64,000 bases of DNA from Lineus longissimus (GCF_910592395.1 NC_088317.1:6078001-6142000), one strand, 5' to 3'. Counted from the stretch's first letter, positions 47,701-54,624 are shown. A program made the numbers and translations. The notes: generated from the letters alone by a model not told the origin.

Positions 47701-49123
47701 AAATTACAGTCCAAGCAGTGATATTCTTTTAAAAAATTCCAACTTGATCGCGTCATCGAGTCATCGCGTCGTCGAGTCATCGAGTCGAATACCACAAGCC
47801 GTTTCGAAAGACGTGCGTTGAGACAAAGCTCTCTTGGGTCACGCGTTCACCCATGCCAATTCCACGCAACTGGAACTTGAACAAATTCTTGGATCAGCTA
47901 AACAAGAGCCATTACAAACACTTGTTCTTAGTAAAATTAATGAATGCGTTTATTAGTGATCACGACACTATATTGGACCTGCGTATTTCATTACTCGTTT
48001 GGAAAATACACCGATTTCCTAATGCGTTCATGTTGCAGTGACGTCACGAGAAATGGCCACCCTCACGGCCGGCGTTTTTTTGTCAATAAAGGTTACGGTG
48101 GATGTGATAGGGATTATGGATGGCTGATGGTTTTAGACACCGCAGGTCAATCCACCGACTGCTACAAGGCCTATGAGAAACCACCGATACCAGGAATTCT
48201 CTATCCAGCGTCTGGGACGAGCACGATTTGGAAGCAAGGTTAGTGGTTCCATCCACATATTATTAGGTAGCCAGAAATATACGTTATAGACATGGCCCAT
48301 TGATAGCCGGCCCGATATTTTCAAATGTTCTAGGTCGCGATAATCGTCAAAACTACGAACTTATTTGGGACTTTTTATTTGAGATGGACAGATGGCAATA
48401 AAGTGCGAAGTTGCAAAAGTGAAATCTAGAATGGTAATTTTCCATTTCTGGGGTCCATATCTCGCTGTGTGTGCGCCCAATGAAATACTCATAATAAGCA
48501 TAGCCAACATCAAAGCCACCGCCCGTTTCGAAAGACGCGCGGTTGGACAGAGAGGTCGCTCGGGTCACACGTTGACTCAAGCCAATTCCGCACAACCAGA
48601 ACTTGAACAAATTCTTCGATCAGTTGAACATAACTATTACAAACGCTCTGTTCCAAAGCAAATACTAGCTTCAAATTGCCCAAGGGAGCTTTGCTGGGAG
48701 CAAAGGAAACTTTCCCTGACCAGACTGTTTATTTGAAAGACTCTGGAATAAGTATGTAAAATCTACAAACTAGCCACAAAATGAGTGGTGAAACATTGTG
48801 ATCAGGTGTCCGGTTTTTCACGTAGAGTTTAAAAAAATGTAATACATGCACACATGACCCGGCTTTTACCTGTCCATGTCCACATGGAATATAGGCTCTT
48901 GCAAAAAAGTATTTATCAGGAGCACACTTTGAATTGCACAGCCTACAAGCGAATATTATTGCCAACAAGTCAAGATAGATTAATAGATCCATCGATCCAT
49001 TCCATGATCCTACAAAAATACAACGGGGTCGGATACTTAACTACTACCTATTATATTGCAGCGAAGCGGGCTGACAGCTTCAAAATCTACGTCCAAGTTC
49101 GGCTATTGACCAATGGACCATGA
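20784..49123 (+). CDS. Secreted PAN/apple-like protein gene, five recognised exons, 24.7-kb transposon-filled intron
   Basis: Exons: 20784-21002, 22751-22920, 23223-23383, 48039-48238, 49062-49123. Phases chain correctly (1, 0, 2, 1) and the last exon ends in TGA. Exon 1 has PAN/apple-like cysteine spacing (CLPECLSRCDHNDQCVAAMY..C). Later exons read WITAFIGQAGIGKKVYTEW, YMSFNGKDT, MSWFSAQHLLNSSW, FFVNKGYGGC, YGWLMVLD, GILYPASG, W.QA..ADSFKIYVQV. The last three blocks match a C-terminal module I recall from unnamed secreted proteins of marine invertebrates; function unknown. A first coding exon is missing. An in-frame hydrophobic start (ATG at 20729, MVWNVFLFLLP) is cut off by TGA at 20762, so either a spliced signal exon lies upstream or the gene is damaged. 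Removing the stacked insertions leaves an ordinary small intron between 23383 and 48039. Confidence 0.75.
21003..22204. other. Intron of the PAN gene, no further exon seen
   Basis: Holds a generic AT-rich repeat (AAAGGCATAGCACACGGCAA, near 21253). A word similar to GATCTAGATTGGTTAGG at 22165-22190 recurs, inverted and diverged, at about 51046-51080. Confidence 0.4.
22205..22606. repeat. Tandem duplication, 207-bp unit, two copies
   Basis: Copy 1 (22205-22411) and copy 2 (22412 to about 22606) both begin CAATTTTAGCACGTAAGGAC and agree at nearly every base through ATGTACATGAATTATCATTT. Few substitutions separate them, so the duplication is young. It lies in the first recognised intron of the PAN gene. 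Confidence 0.9.
24741..24759. repeat. Interstitial telomere-like repeat
   Basis: AGGGTTAGGGTTAGGGTTA, three TTAGGG units, in the intron after the first SAM-gene exon. Short enough to be chance or repair-derived. Confidence 0.5.
26805..28241. mobile_element. Short element with identical 444-bp direct terminal repeats
   Basis: Bases 26805-27248 and 27798-28241 appear identical on inspection over 444 bp. Each begins GAGACAAGACCAC and ends with its reverse complement GTGGTCTTGTCTC. The 549-bp interior has no long ORF; a stretch near 27385-27480 reads SGTTVPKRRKRTKSTKS. The whole 1437-bp unit is flanked by AATTA on both sides (26800-26804 and 28242-28246), which points to one insertion of an LTR-like unit with a 5-bp duplication rather than two MITEs. 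No primer-binding site or polypurine tract is evident. It lies in an intron of the SAM-domain gene. Confidence 0.75.
28516..29344. mobile_element. 829-bp MITE with 21-bp inverted ends and 9-bp target duplication
   Basis: Perfect 21-bp terminal inverted repeats starting GGCTTACTGGACTTTGCGC. Flanks are an exact AACAAAAGG on both sides (28507-28515 and 29345-29353). No coding content. The 9-bp duplication and GGCTT terminus resemble those of the outer 24-kb element (GGCTTGTGG), so both may use the same Mutator-like transposase. Confidence 0.88.
29858..30313 (+). repeat. 5' LTR of the Gypsy element, with promoter and poly(A) signals
   Basis: 456 bp, starting TG and ending CA. A TATA box (CTATATATAAACC, 29998-30008) and a poly(A) signal AATAAA (30129-30134) are placed as expected for U3-R-U5. 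The visually identical 3' copy indicates insertion too recent for visible divergence. Confidence 0.92.
30314..30721 (+). promoter_or_regulatory. Gypsy 5' leader: primer-binding site and repeated C-rich words
   Basis: TGGTAGCAGA directly follows the LTR and is in the place of a tRNA primer-binding site; the tRNA is not identified. At 30355-30445 three diverged copies of a unit like TTTTCGNCCCCATATT..TATNTTCC lie in tandem. They may be structural or packaging elements of the RNA, which is inference. Confidence 0.6.
30722..32467 (+). CDS. gag: Gypsy Gag polyprotein (581 aa)
   Basis: ATG at 30722, TAG at 32465. The N-terminal 270 residues are polar and low-complexity. A Retrotrans_gag-type capsid region spans about residues 270-405 (DWLTRFSLY, FLRGPAWQWLL, FRFVKLNNLMSRQ, YFLRGLRPAI). 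Two zinc-knuckle-like motifs follow: an atypical CNCCGGNHHESTC (near 495) and a canonical C-x2-C-x4-H-x4-C, CSSCNRFGHSTREC (near 516). The tail is basic and Asn/Arg-rich, suited to RNA binding. It overlaps pol by a -1 frameshift site at its last codons. In this family Gag forms the intracellular particle. Confidence 0.93.
   Translation: MPGFRKRHFLRSGGDIPPQESSDALEADHESAQSDELDFPESFKKLLENANKSLDEALESNQNQQRELDTLINGSQRAPSGFTEYTKPRKSVAWSIDNTFDPTRARQPFAPQQDNDSNFKSQPTSKSPNQNTLDWGQDLCDQEERRLKSKNDTSRNECNVPNIKFESNKNTPDTDLMSQSPVVQKIQQPSAPISEELTTPTNPFLLQQSSEKGISSPISHSTPAPSSKMSQSDTLDHSTRVWDTIKKGFEDMIPTTAMNVTQVRLPEVKLETWRGLSDSQSCKDWLTRFSLYTQTKGIRTEDKPAVFSLFLRGPAWQWLLNLPPASRADWDTLAKAFLDHFENEKFRFVKLNNLMSRQMGPTETVDAYAQDILDNCMRLSVTDEEKLSYFLRGLRPAIQGFVLRSAPASYDQACVTARLYEATEQLDPSPAPAAAAIVAAIDQLRPSAVSPKEDTDNKLERMMKNIQKELDGIKSSIGHSSSFRTPRGLQGQIICNCCGGNHHESTCERNIPEESRCSSCNRFGHSTRECYSRSRPQRGSWQPRNNRWNNDSRPRRFNSNQQDAVAGFRPNQDRTNNQPLN
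32443..37851 (+). CDS. pol: Gypsy Pol polyprotein: protease, RT, RNase H, integrase, chromodomain
   Basis: Open from 32443; an ATG-less start fits frameshift expression from gag. Residue numbers count from 32650. Protease: VDSGAAISII (about 418). Reverse transcriptase: LDLKSGYYQV, LPFGLSNAP, and YLDDILIW (about 863) with the two catalytic aspartates. RNase H: ETDASTYAVGAVLSQ (about 1011) and TDHQAL. Integrase: H..H..CMAC zinc finger (from 1239), then catalytic D1308, D1368 and E1404 with D-x59-D-x35-E spacing. The C-terminus is a chromodomain (FEIEKVLKHR, FLVRWLNYG, DSWV, from about 1668), which in chromoviruses directs integration to modified chromatin. All catalytic residues are present and no stop interrupts the frame. 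The first 400 residues upstream of the protease are long, polar and of unknown role. Confidence 0.95.
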   Translation, partial: NQQSAFKLGSRVHAQHNIKGRGSVNKSAHKDRTSFTQGAIGGNDEPKVASIKFKHPHKGTEASIEEDADLLQIVEKFMVLVEKATRIKFLKDQMQTGEYRAILKKLEELSKMLQDKIYNQGNFQAVIKLVNSIVTLQNKEFEITKSPPSLPRHLKRTLMSEVHHNSLSKSLTKIDQKVEDLGNNQVPDTTSSFKSTGNISTERTETPILGAKQKVGILHRGHGENDPTGIIQNTGKTNTSIEQVKVYADIYTPTTLPQKEAHSNDYVTENNILVTQNLKEDQNVQPKLCQKTVSDSFSHQIRDSPPVSVPPKVQNLTTNTKNNTVLRCLDTTPPPIPPRKHIPNSAQVAPSYSEMDANNIPTITKTSGNATKQLADLQPDLPQSSASDNNKEQGNKLVLEKPSQNAHDIPRLGQLLHTPKTAQNGKDHCKNNITAAKPISETNLYSTQKETSLADTNGFANTPTVLASVASIIEAQIGTNQYQILVDSGAAISIINETLVMRDPKLKSSPISKGLYTQAAAVNGEKIKLKGTITIPMQLADSTLEQVFYIIPHKATVQQIILGRDFLNAYDVSLNFGSGQLLIPGIKSVPLLGSISLDESTPVFLKKDCCLQPISESFLTIDTTNALPEGTDRMVQEPPNIYIQHKVCVAASLVTVEKQKVPIKMLNLNKTKTIIPAGTLVAYLVPIPEVSNMNVVTEGDDLLSAPQHFLPHKDVVPALPGKSPMDVIDLSTADVTEDQRQELTSFIKANEDLFAMSISDLGVCTVGSHDMKFIGTKPVAQKPYRLAPNRRKILDEEVQKLVDQGVLEPGNSDFAAPLILINKPDNSYRLCCDFRRLNAEIEKNRGPIPHCQNLCDLSCADSPKLFTSLDLKSGYYQVSMTKNAQRLSSVVSESSQYIWRVLPFGLSNAPSTFCRIMSIVLSGLVNTKCLVYLDDILIWGKDFDDHLQNLKLVFSRLRQANLRMHPAKCSICKKEIKFLGHIISGEGTKPDPKKTEAIGKMAQPKSQKEIKRFLGAASYYRKFIYRFSHIAAPLVKLLRQDEPFTFTPECVKAVETLKKALTSEPIFLPHPDDKLPFILETDASTYAVGAVLSQEKDGQVHPISYYSKTLTRTQQRYPITELELLALCQGLKAFEMYLSYTTFRVKTDHQALVYLMKKRTESPRLMRMSLAIQQYSFQLTYADGKSIPVADFLSRLIPEEEENSIAAIIVPTTRPTYPVTLTALEHFQREDKELGPIITYFTDETLPDDKVAATYIQNQAEKYVLDNNLLKRVVLFPEKSDSTIKTPKTLYLTAIPTTLINQVLEWSHDSPMGGHFGVRKTTQRLQWKYHWPTMRKDIRYWIKTCMACQCKRFDTKHAKAPLLPIVASHPFQLMVMDCKGPLVKSKEGFQHILVLVDAFSKFTILVPIRSTTSTEVGTKIFEEVVCRYGPPDKILSDQASYFMSKQMRHLCKLCNITKLCGAAYHPRTQGLAERVNRWLAEALAKYCNKENTDWPVYLQPISWAFNSSVCESTGYSPYFLMFGRLPKTCLDLSLHPIQEDEKDPPVDEHIKTIVQALDMAQMLANKQLKITRAQMKQRFDRTAVEPNWKPGDLAWVLTPKPKRTKGLSRCLSNLWAGPFMIVAETSPKTFKLRSAQNRNLPTPIHCDRLKRFYYDDRLALQVPEAPCEGEAIPDNFLPTDACEPLQDNVVATGEAINQNEHSNNNGQQRKEIPDDTVIPVNLEAPESQNDKEITDKVFEIEKVLKHRRRNKESEFLVRWLNYGPRHDSWVKTDDLVPPELATEFLAKLQQKTKRKSRKSRKR
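32458..32467 (+). promoter_or_regulatory. -1 ribosomal frameshift site between gag and pol
   Basis: TTTAAAC (32458-32464) is positioned as T TTA AAC in the gag frame and directly precedes the gag stop TAG. It fits the X XXY YYZ rule exactly. Slipping back one base gives TTT AAA CTA GGT, the pol frame, which is open from 32443 to the pol stop. The pol ORF has no ATG at its start, which supports expression by frameshifting. Confidence 0.85.
37957..38154 (+). CDS. Small ORF after pol (65 aa)
   Basis: ATG at 37957, TAG at 38152, with EEIVKLCHQSKYFLAIVDRG and SLSWRRWP. A strong splice-acceptor-like sequence, a T-rich tract ending TTATTTCAG at about 37890, lies 67 bp upstream and would suit a spliced subgenomic transcript. 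No homology recognised; there is no envelope-like hydrophobic segment. May be chance. Confidence 0.3.
   Translation: MTTSDPLRIPPLEQEEIVKLCHQSKYFLAIVDRGVGCKYMFRSLSWRRWPTAIHGGVNSERPAKI
38155..44462. other. Gypsy 3' region of unknown content
   Basis: 6.3 kb between the last plus-strand ORF and the 3' LTR. Composition is AT-rich apart from a GC-rich island at 41330-41640. Three diverged copies of a phrase like AGTTCCTGGATTGACA occur at about 39490, 39545 and 39625. An (AT)n run lies at 43217-43240. No env-like protein was found. A short purine-rich GTGGGGA directly precedes the 3' LTR and may be the polypurine tract. Confidence 0.5.
41319..41609 (-). CDS. Candidate antisense ORF in the GC-rich island of the Gypsy 3' region
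   Basis: Minus-strand open frame of 96 codons; first ATG at 41564 leaves 81 aa. It has cysteine pairs (CGMCPAACHRSKKDC) and a basic C-terminus (HPRRGG, MRRRGS, YMRRW). Third codon positions are strikingly G/C-rich in a GC-poor neighbourhood, which suggests coding selection. An acceptor-like TGTTTCAG (minus strand, about 41673) lies upstream. No family recognised. Confidence 0.35.
   Translation of the reverse strand: MVTTHLYSRAEIACGMCPAACHRSKKDCRANRRVMERMTRAVEVHKHLWNDAPYAPTALVRMFAEHPRRGGAITAMRRRGSFQTYMRRWMFARDCH
44463..44918 (+). repeat. 3' LTR of the Gypsy element
   Basis: Same 456 bp as the 5' LTR, no difference seen on inspection. It is followed directly by the CTGC target duplication and then by the rest of the interrupted SAM-gene exon (VWQFIQELVF). 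Confidence 0.93.
45100..45400 (+). repeat. Partial duplicates of the last SAM-gene exon
   Basis: Segments matching 29700-29850 recur downstream of the gene: TATGTTCTTGACATAGAATA occurs at about 45129 and 45269, and a TTGGCTCTTGGTGAYAGAACC-like string at about 45157 and 45341. The copies are shortened and frameshifted, so non-coding. Together they form a decayed tandem duplication of the exon inside the CACTCC element. Confidence 0.75.
45357..45440. repeat. Perfect 27-bp inverted repeat derived from the exon duplicate
   Basis: 45357-45383 (AACCTCTCCAACTCAGTCTC...) is the exact reverse complement of 45414-45440 around a 30-base spacer that itself contains ATTGAGATAT / ATATCTCAAT. A fold-back copy of an exon end, perhaps from template switching during repair. 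Confidence 0.85.
45440..45870. repeat. Three diverged direct repeats, TTGTAAATACATGTAGATG type
   Basis: Copies at about 45438, 45527 and 45816 share TTGTAAATACATGTAGATG and AATCAGACTAAAT. Two of them are preceded by the same GAATTGAAAACTATAGTTAA block (45496 and 45785). Non-coding, inside the CACTCC element. Confidence 0.7.
46122..46227. repeat. Hairpin with 20-bp perfect arms
   Basis: 46122-46141 (TCATAATGAGGAAATCCGGG) pairs with 46208-46227 across a 66-base loop. Probably a tiny MITE or a subterminal structure of the CACTCC element. Confidence 0.75.
46284..46321. repeat. 38-bp palindrome, 18-bp arms and 2-base loop
   Basis: ACTTTATCCATCCAGATT followed by AA and its exact reverse complement, about 190 bp inside the right CACTCC end. 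Could extrude as a cruciform; function unknown. Confidence 0.8.
46515..47800. other. Right flank of the outer element, no gene
   Basis: 1.3 kb between the CACTCC right end and the 55-bp right terminus. Overlapping plus-strand frames at 46850-47150 have no recognisable domain. A B-box-like GGGTTCGAATCC occurs at 46936 but no foldable tRNA surrounds it. Confidence 0.4.
48504..48720. repeat. Paralogous copy of the outer element's target site
   Basis: CAACATCAAAGCCACCGCCC followed by GTTTCGAAAGAC and AACTTGAACAAATTCTT reproduces, without interruption, the left flank 23673-23702 joined to the right flank 47801-47905. It lies in the next intron of the same PAN gene, so the intronic segment was duplicated locally before or after the insertion into one copy. 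Confidence 0.8.
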
Positions 49124-49535
49124 TCACGGAAACATGATGGGAGACTTTTGGAACGCAAGTCATGACCATTATACAGCGCGATTGTGATTTCTCTCGACGA
49201 CGTTAGAATGAGTGGCATTTGATTTCTCTCACTACCTTACTTCAAAGACGCAAACATGGCCTTTAGGTTATCAGCTTATCAGCTCTTTGTTGTATAAAAA
49301 CTATACATATGCTAGCTCATGCATTCATTCACAACGCGTGTTGTAATATGTCGATTGCATGACGGTGATCATTCATGTGTGTTCCAGGTATTCAACCCAC
49401 ACAACAAAAAACACCCTTCGCGAGAATCGGCTGATACAACCTCTCCGAGTATCTCCCACCTCTAAAGTTATGGTGAACACAGATCCGAAACTAAACCGTG
49501 TAGCCTTATAGAATAAGACACAACATATTCCTATA

Positions 49536-49622
49536 CAGGGTGGCCAAGAACTATTTCCCCTTGCACAATGTAATTCTATTGTGTATCCGTTGTGTGTGGG
49601 AAAATAATTCTGGGCCACCCTG
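49536..49622. mobile_element. 87-bp mariner-type mini-MITE
   Basis: Ends CAGGGTGGCC and GGCCACCCTG are inverted, and similarity continues inward (CAAGAACTATTTCCC against GGGAAAATAATTCTG). TA lies on both sides (49534-49535, 49623-49624), the Tc1/mariner target duplication. Located just downstream of the PAN gene. Confidence 0.75.
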
Positions 49623-51552
49623 TAGTGCATAATCTTTTTGAAAACTCTAATGTTGATGCTACACAGTTAAGAAAGTTGTTTTCTATCGCTTTTGGTCAGG
49701 TTGGTCAGAGTATTGTCGGTGAGTTCCATACATTCATATGTTAAGATCAAATATGTTTACTTAGTGCAATTTATATTTTCCTTCATGTCATTCGACAAAG
49801 GAAGGTATTCAATCGCTTTTGATATTCGATATTTATCTTTTCCCCCACGAAACCAACAGGGTCTTAAAGCTACCAGTCAAAACCGTATACCAAGCTATTT
49901 CAAGTTGGCTTGCAGAAAGAATGCAGTCATCAGGAAACTGATATGGTTATGTTTGCTAAGTTTATAAAAAGTGCAAACTTGTTCTTGTCACAGATGCAAT
50001 ACTAAGATATCCAGATAAAAACCGAAGTTAATAAGCTGAAGAGAACTGCGCATGACTATTATTTGGCAAGATGGTGGCGTTCGCTAGAGGGCCACAGTCA
50101 AATCAACCACAGAAAAAAATCTGATTAGTTTAAAAGTCATATTGATGATAAGTCAATCCCGTATCCCAAATTTGATCCGATTGTCCGCGGTATGGAATAT
50201 ACAATATCTTTTGTAGTAAATAAAGCAGCATATATATGGTGAACCTGTTTTTCGACCACACAGATCTCACTTTCCATGGCAACTGCGCTGCTAATATAAA
50301 CTGGATTTCAAAATAACTTCACAGGGTTTGCCCTTTTAATCTTCTGATCTAGATGCTGCGTAAGTTTCAACACAAAGCATATGGTGGTTTTTGAATGAGA
50401 CACAAAAACGCGACACTTGCCGAGATATCAGGCCACTGAGAACTGTTTCTATCCATTATGATAGTTTTCATTTTACAATGTACTGAGGCCGTGGCAGTCA
50501 CTCCTTTATATTAAGCGAATTTCACAATTTAGACAAAATGCGTACATTCTGGTACTTTTGTATCCTTACATGGTTAAATTACACTTACATTATTCCTTGT
50601 CTCTAAGGGCGGTCAATTTCACACGACGAGGAAAACGTCAAACCCCTTAATATTTGCCAGTGGTTTTAGGCAAGTTGTACCGCGCAGGGCTTTCATGCAC
50701 ATTACAGTCTGCACATTATATTGTATTCATTTAAACAAAGCACGCTTGCACGAAGGCCTTCATTCCTACTCCTCTATACTGCCTTTTCAAAGAATTATCA
50801 TGACAAATGGCGATATCATCGACCCGACGAAACGGTGTTCATGGGGGTCGATAAGCCTAAAATCGGTAAGGGAAAAGAAAATCCACGATGACTGTCATGC
50901 GAACAATACAGGATGAGAAACCAACTCTCGCACCTCTATAGATCACATGACAATCATGCACTGTCCAGGATCTCGTGTTTCCTCTTTAGATAAAACGCAT
51001 TCTCCTCACAGAGACATAATACAATTTATTAGGGCCTTTTTCACGGATCCTAACCAATCCGGATCAGTCTAGATCGGTGTGCCGCGTAAATCTGGTCTGG
51101 TCTGGTTCGATTCAAACAGCGATAGGACCGCCTCATCACACTGTTAGTACTGCGCGGAGCATGGGTAAAAAGTCCACTTTCTTCTCATTGTAGTTGTCGT
51201 ATGATCATATGCGATGGCCCTGGCGATCTTGGCTGGTGAGATCGAGTAATAGGCTAAGCTCAAGCCGGCCAATCGCCAAACCATTGATAACATTTTGTGA
51301 TCTGACTGACCAAGCCATGCAGCTCCATGCATCGTTTGTAAAAATTGTCGAATAGCATCATAAAGTGTCAGCTTTCAAACTGCATACTGAGGAAATCAGG
51401 GGTTAATGTTCGCTTCTCCGGCCCTGCAAACCATTGATTTTCTCAGGATGTCATACGGGGCGATAACTGTCTTTCACTGCTTTTTGATTTAATAAACTGA
51501 GTTATCAATTGTGATATATGGTCGGTAATGCCGATACGATATTAGCACCTGG
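49623..51552. other. Intergenic, no gene seen
   Basis: AT-rich sequence with only short chance ORFs. Near 51046-51080 lies a word related to that at 22165-22190 (CTAACCAATCCGGATC). Confidence 0.4.
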
Positions 51553-52620
51553 TCAACGTTCCCCCCGAAACATTTTGAAAACCTCCCGCCTGAATTGAGT
51601 ACCACTCACACAATAAAGAATAAAATTGATGGCGCTATTGCATAAGCTACAAACGTTTGCAACAGTAGTGACCAAAACAGAAATAACCCATTCATGCCAG
51701 GAACGGATTACTGTTAATTCTCCAACAATTAGTGAAATTGGATTGGGTGATGTTAGAATTATAAACACGAGGCTGACTGTGGTCAACATGTACGTCATGC
51801 TGGTCATTTGAGCAGAGGTGTCATCGGAACTACTATTGCCTCGTCCCGATAGCTTCATCTTCTTCCTTTTGTTCCGACTCCGAATGACTTTAACTAGAAT
51901 TGAACAATTACAGAAAACTATTACAGAAAATGGTATGAAAGAATACGTTGCCATATCCATCCAGTGAAAGATAAGTGAGTGTATGTCGCCTGCCTGCAGA
52001 GGTGTATCACATACATAACCCAAATTGAGGTAGTCAAATCGTTTAAAATAGAACAGAGTTTGAAGGTTTAGAAAAATGCTGAAAATTAGTAGGGCAAAAA
52101 GAGCTACGCATGTCCATTTCCGAGTGCAGATGACTCTCGCCTTGATTGGGTAGGAGACTGATATGAATCGTTCCAATGTTAGGAACATCACGTTTCAACT
52201 CGCGTACTGTTGGAAGAAATAGGTAAAGAAACTATACGCGGGGCAGGACTCTACGGAGAGGACTGAAAGAGCAAGCGAAAAGGATTCATCAACCCAGAAG
52301 GTAATTCCAGTCCAGAGTACAGCCGTGTCGGCTAGAGCAAGGGAAATCAGCAACAACCTCGTCGAATACTTTCCAAATTTTCGGCGGAGCAGCACAATTA
52401 AAGTGAGACCGTTCAAAATGGTTCCAAGTAATATTATAAACAGTGTGAAATAGCTCCCAAGGAAAACATTGAGATGCCATTCCCAGAAGTCATTGCGAGG
52501 GTCCCGGATGGTGGTTCTGATCACTTGTGTCGTATTTAGAAAGCCTCCAGAACCAATTGGTAATTCCCGTTTGAGAGCATCCATTTCAGTAGCTGCGAAT
52601 AACTTAGTGACCGCTGCCAT
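51553..52620 (-). pseudogene. Intronless class A GPCR, FMRFamide-receptor-like, one premature TGA
   Basis: ATG at 52620, 355 codons in one frame, final stop at 51553. TM1 ILLGTILNGLTLIVLL and TM2 LLLISLALADTAVLW contain the conserved N and D. TM3 ends with LTLERFISV, an ERF version of the DRY motif. TM5 is YSFIPFSVIVFCNCSILVKVI, TM6 TTVSLVFIILTSPNP, and TM7 CNSAINFILYCVSGTQFR replaces NPxxY. An acidic/Ser loop lies between TM5 and TM6. The pattern suggests a neuropeptide receptor of the large invertebrate FMRFamide/thyrotropin-releasing-hormone-like group; the ligand cannot be read. Codon 142, just before the ERF motif, is TGA (52195-52197) where many relatives have tryptophan (TGG). Everything after it remains open and conserved, so it is a very young pseudogene, a polymorphic null, or a sequencing error. 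Confidence 0.85.
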
Positions 52621-54600
52621 AATGCTAACTTTCCTTCAATTCTGCAAAATATTTGTAAATAAAACTGAACCACAGCACTCATAATCTCTAAAAATGTGGC
52701 GCTATTTCCACTGGTTCAGTCACAGCTTAAAGCAACTGTTACAAAAGTCAATGCTTGGAGAGCAGAAACCGTTCATCACAGATAGCGCTGTCTGTTGTTG
52801 TCGTGAATGCATAAACTTCCCATATTTGACTGTATCACCCGAGTACAGAAAATCGTTGATTGCTACACCGTCATTTGCTCCTAACCACGCAGAAAGGAAC
52901 TGGGTTCGTAAAGCTTAAACCGGCAAGTGCAAAAAACCGTAATGAATGAATCACACTCTTGTGTATCGATCACTCCGGAGTGATTAATAGGTCCAAAAAG
53001 CCATTTTTCATGCTTGAACAAAATTCTTGTTGAGTGTCCGTCAAAACTAAAGATCTTAAATTCTTACCAACAAATTGCAACTTAACCCATCCACAGCATG
53101 TGGTTGCATGTGCTGCGTTACCAGGATTCTTCTCGAGCGATCCAAGGCCATACGATGTAGATACAGGATGAAAAGCACTCATCGAAGTGAGATCTAGATC
53201 GTGTTCATCGCTTCAGGCAACATAGTACGTAGATAATTCAGCACAGTTTAATGAAACAGTGTACAGCTCATAATCATAATTTACTGAACAGACATGCAAT
53301 TTTATAGCAATAAGCATTGAAGTACTTTGTTGGGACTGAAATACGTCAATTTCTGTATGTTTTTGTTTACATACAGTGTGTTTACGAATAATAGTTTGCA
53401 AACTTTGTTTTCGTACGACAGTATTTGATCTGACAGCTTGCTGTCGTCTCCGTTCCATTTACAGCAGTTTACAGTTGTAACATGCGATCGATCTAGTTGT
53501 CACGTGAATATCAATTATCATGTAATTCTCAGGACAGTACTCCGTTCAAGCCAAGACATGGAAAGTATGCAACTTGAATGCGACGCATTAGCTCCAATAG
53601 ATGGCAATAGCGCGAGGATAGGTCGGTGATGGTGGCCATGTTACTCACGCGTCGAGAGACCACAGACGTATCGCCAGCATCGAAAACCTCGAATGTAAAA
53701 CTCCGCTTCTTGTCTGCCAATCAACGAGCTTAAAGCAATTAATTGTCTAAGCTATTTGGCCGGAGTTATTGGATTCACGTTGTCACCTGTCATATTTCAC
53801 TTGTCACAAGTTAACTGACTTCGGCTTGAAAACAAGACGTGAGGGTGAAAGGTGACATCGTGAATCGTATGTAGCCCGCTCTTTGGAAATGACTTTTATC
53901 GTTCTTCATGTCGTGCATGGAAAGTGAACAATGACACGCTACGTCATGTACATGTACATACATGTGAAAACGCGAACTCTATAATGTTCGCGGCCTTACA
54001 TACTAGTAGGGATGACACCACCATTAATGAGGCTGGAAGAAACCAGCTATCAATTATAAAGGCGCATCTTTTTTTCCAGACCTAGCCAAACCATAATCCT
54101 TTGGGCTATTGGTAAATACTTCATTTTTGCAGAAATGGCGTGTGCGTCAATACATGCATGTGTTGTTACATGCAAAAATGATACCGGTATTTCAAATATG
54201 TATGTCCAGTATAAGGCACTGGGTTGTCGAAGTACCGTCTATGCATTGATTTGCTTAAATTGTGTCATCGACATTGGAATCGATTGCAGTCGATTTTTAA
54301 AAGCGATTATGAATTGTATGAGCTAGTGCATTAGAATACACAAGCTCATGCAATTACCAATGCGTTACACATACTACATCAAGCTGACCGGTTTTTGCAC
54401 TGTGTCAAGACCAACTTTTCGGCCTACATTTTACATTTTCTCGGGCGTTGAAAACGAACCTTCTCTTTTCCTGTTGATAATTCTGGCACAGATCAGTTAG
54501 CTAGACTCTGCCTAATTGACACAAGTATACATATGAAGAAAACAATTTCGTCATAAATCCAGAAGTATTAAGGTAGCAGGAAGGGTTGGGTGTTTGTGGT
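52621..54600. other. Intergenic, no gene supported
   Basis: Short ORFs on both strands lack domains. A minus-strand stretch 53649-53715 (KKRSFTFEVFDAGDTSVVSRR followed by GTGAGT) looks exon-like but has no ATG. CCAAT-like GATTGGC adjoins it. Confidence 0.35.
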
Positions 54601-54624
54601 TTCTGAGTCTGAGGGGGTTGGTGT

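Larger units (their letters stand above)
23703..47800. mobile_element. Outer composite element with 55-bp inverted ends and 9-bp target duplication
   Basis: The left end (23703-23757) starts GGCTTGTGGTATTC and the right end (47746-47800), reverse-complemented, is the same over 55 bp with two mismatches (positions 15 and 40). The ends contain internal repeats of CTCGATGA and CGACGCGATG. Flanks are an exact 9-bp repeat GTTTCGAAA (23694-23702 and 47801-47809). A related uninterrupted target sequence exists at about 48504-48640, which acts as a paralogous empty site. A 9-bp duplication is typical of Mutator-like elements; that assignment is inference, as no transposase is seen. Without the inner 15-kb Gypsy the element would be about 9 kb. 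Confidence 0.85.

Noticed and set aside
48392-48736. 114-aa plus-strand ORF
   Set aside because: Lies in an intron of the PAN gene and coincides with a repeated non-coding segment also split by the outer element.
53649-53720. Possible first exon (KKRSFTFEVFDAGD..) before GTGAGT
   Set aside because: The open frame starts with TTG, not ATG, and no partner exon was found; it adjoins a CCAAT-like site.
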